Shown: positions 7,449 through 7,453 of the stretch, piece after piece
Layout: every line of letters starts with the position of its first letter
Numbering within the stretch: position 1 is the first letter of the stretch
From: Methanobacterium sp.
Lineage (GTDB): Archaea > Methanobacteriota > Methanobacteria > Methanobacteriales > Methanobacteriaceae
Reading direction: 5' to 3'
Length of the DNA: 7,453 nt
NCBI GenBank assembly: GCA_003161815.1
Contig: PMNN01000082.1
Coordinates: forward strand, 4,741 to 12,193
Notes under the pieces: model-generated
What the model was told of the DNA's origin: nothing
What the model saw: only the letters and a program-made list of their open reading frames with translations
Databases searched by the model: none
Made by a program: the position numbers and the translations under genes

Positions 7449-7453
7449 CCTCC
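7449..7453 (-). promoter_or_regulatory. Shine-Dalgarno GGAGG supporting the CTG start of the DUF460 gene
   Basis: On the minus strand the window opens with GGAGG, then 7 bases, then CTG at 7441-7439. This is a near-perfect anti-16S match at ideal spacing. No ATG, GTG or TTG lies in frame between it and the codon after the GYDPG motif. It is the main reason for placing the start here. It may lie inside the end of an upstream gene that is outside the window. Confidence 0.55.

Noticed and set aside
7344..7452. A second minus-strand open frame beside the start of the DUF460 gene, open from the window edge to a TAG
   Set aside because: It has no start codon in the window and no protein-like composition. 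It could be the tail of an upstream gene, but the evidence is too thin. A third frame stops at 7433, so the end of an upstream gene there is equally possible.
1..7453. CRISPR array, tRNA/rRNA gene, insertion sequence or attachment site
   Set aside because: No regularly spaced repeats, cloverleaf or rRNA-like sequence, transposase motifs or terminal repeats were seen when reading both strands.

Overview
The window looks like chromosomal DNA from an AT-rich methanogenic archaeon. Two genes, mfnD and mfnF, belong to the synthesis of methanofuran, a C1 carrier of methanogenesis. A third encodes a DUF460/COG2433-type RuvC-like protein of a kind known mainly from archaea. Intergenic regions are almost pure A/T with oligo-T tracts, as expected for archaeal promoters and terminators. 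Methanobacteriales (a Methanobacterium-like organism) is my best guess for the lineage; this is inference from gene content, not from a marker gene.

Layout. Bases 1-1072 on the plus strand hold a protein of unknown function that probably continues past the left edge. Everything else is on the minus strand, read from right to left. First comes the DUF460 gene (7441-6035), with a probable AT-hairpin terminator after it, then an AT-rich 149-bp gap. Next is wecB, UDP-GlcNAc 2-epimerase (5885-4572), then a 124-bp AT-rich gap. Last is a tightly packed block of wecC, UDP-ManNAc dehydrogenase (4447-3149), mfnD, tyramine-glutamate ligase (3152-2103), and mfnF (2106-1075). Both junctions in that block are 4-base overlaps (TTGA and ATGA). 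The mfnF stop lies 2 bp from the stop of the convergent plus-strand gene.

Function. WecB and WecC act in sequence: UDP-GlcNAc to UDP-ManNAc to UDP-ManNAc-uronate, a precursor for surface glycans. MfnD joins glutamate to tyramine. MfnF couples that product to the activated aminomethylfuran, giving the core of methanofuran. The two pathways share no known intermediate, but the overlaps suggest wecC, mfnD and mfnF are co-transcribed and translationally coupled.

I see no dramatic new system. The points most worth a second look are: (1) the DUF460 gene has no ATG, GTG or TTG start that keeps its first catalytic motif, but it has a CTG correctly spaced from a GGAGG; (2) WecB carries a roughly 70-residue C-terminal extension beyond the usual epimerase length; (3) the plus-strand gene is an unrecognised acidic helical protein, with a probable minus-strand terminator lying inside its 3' end.
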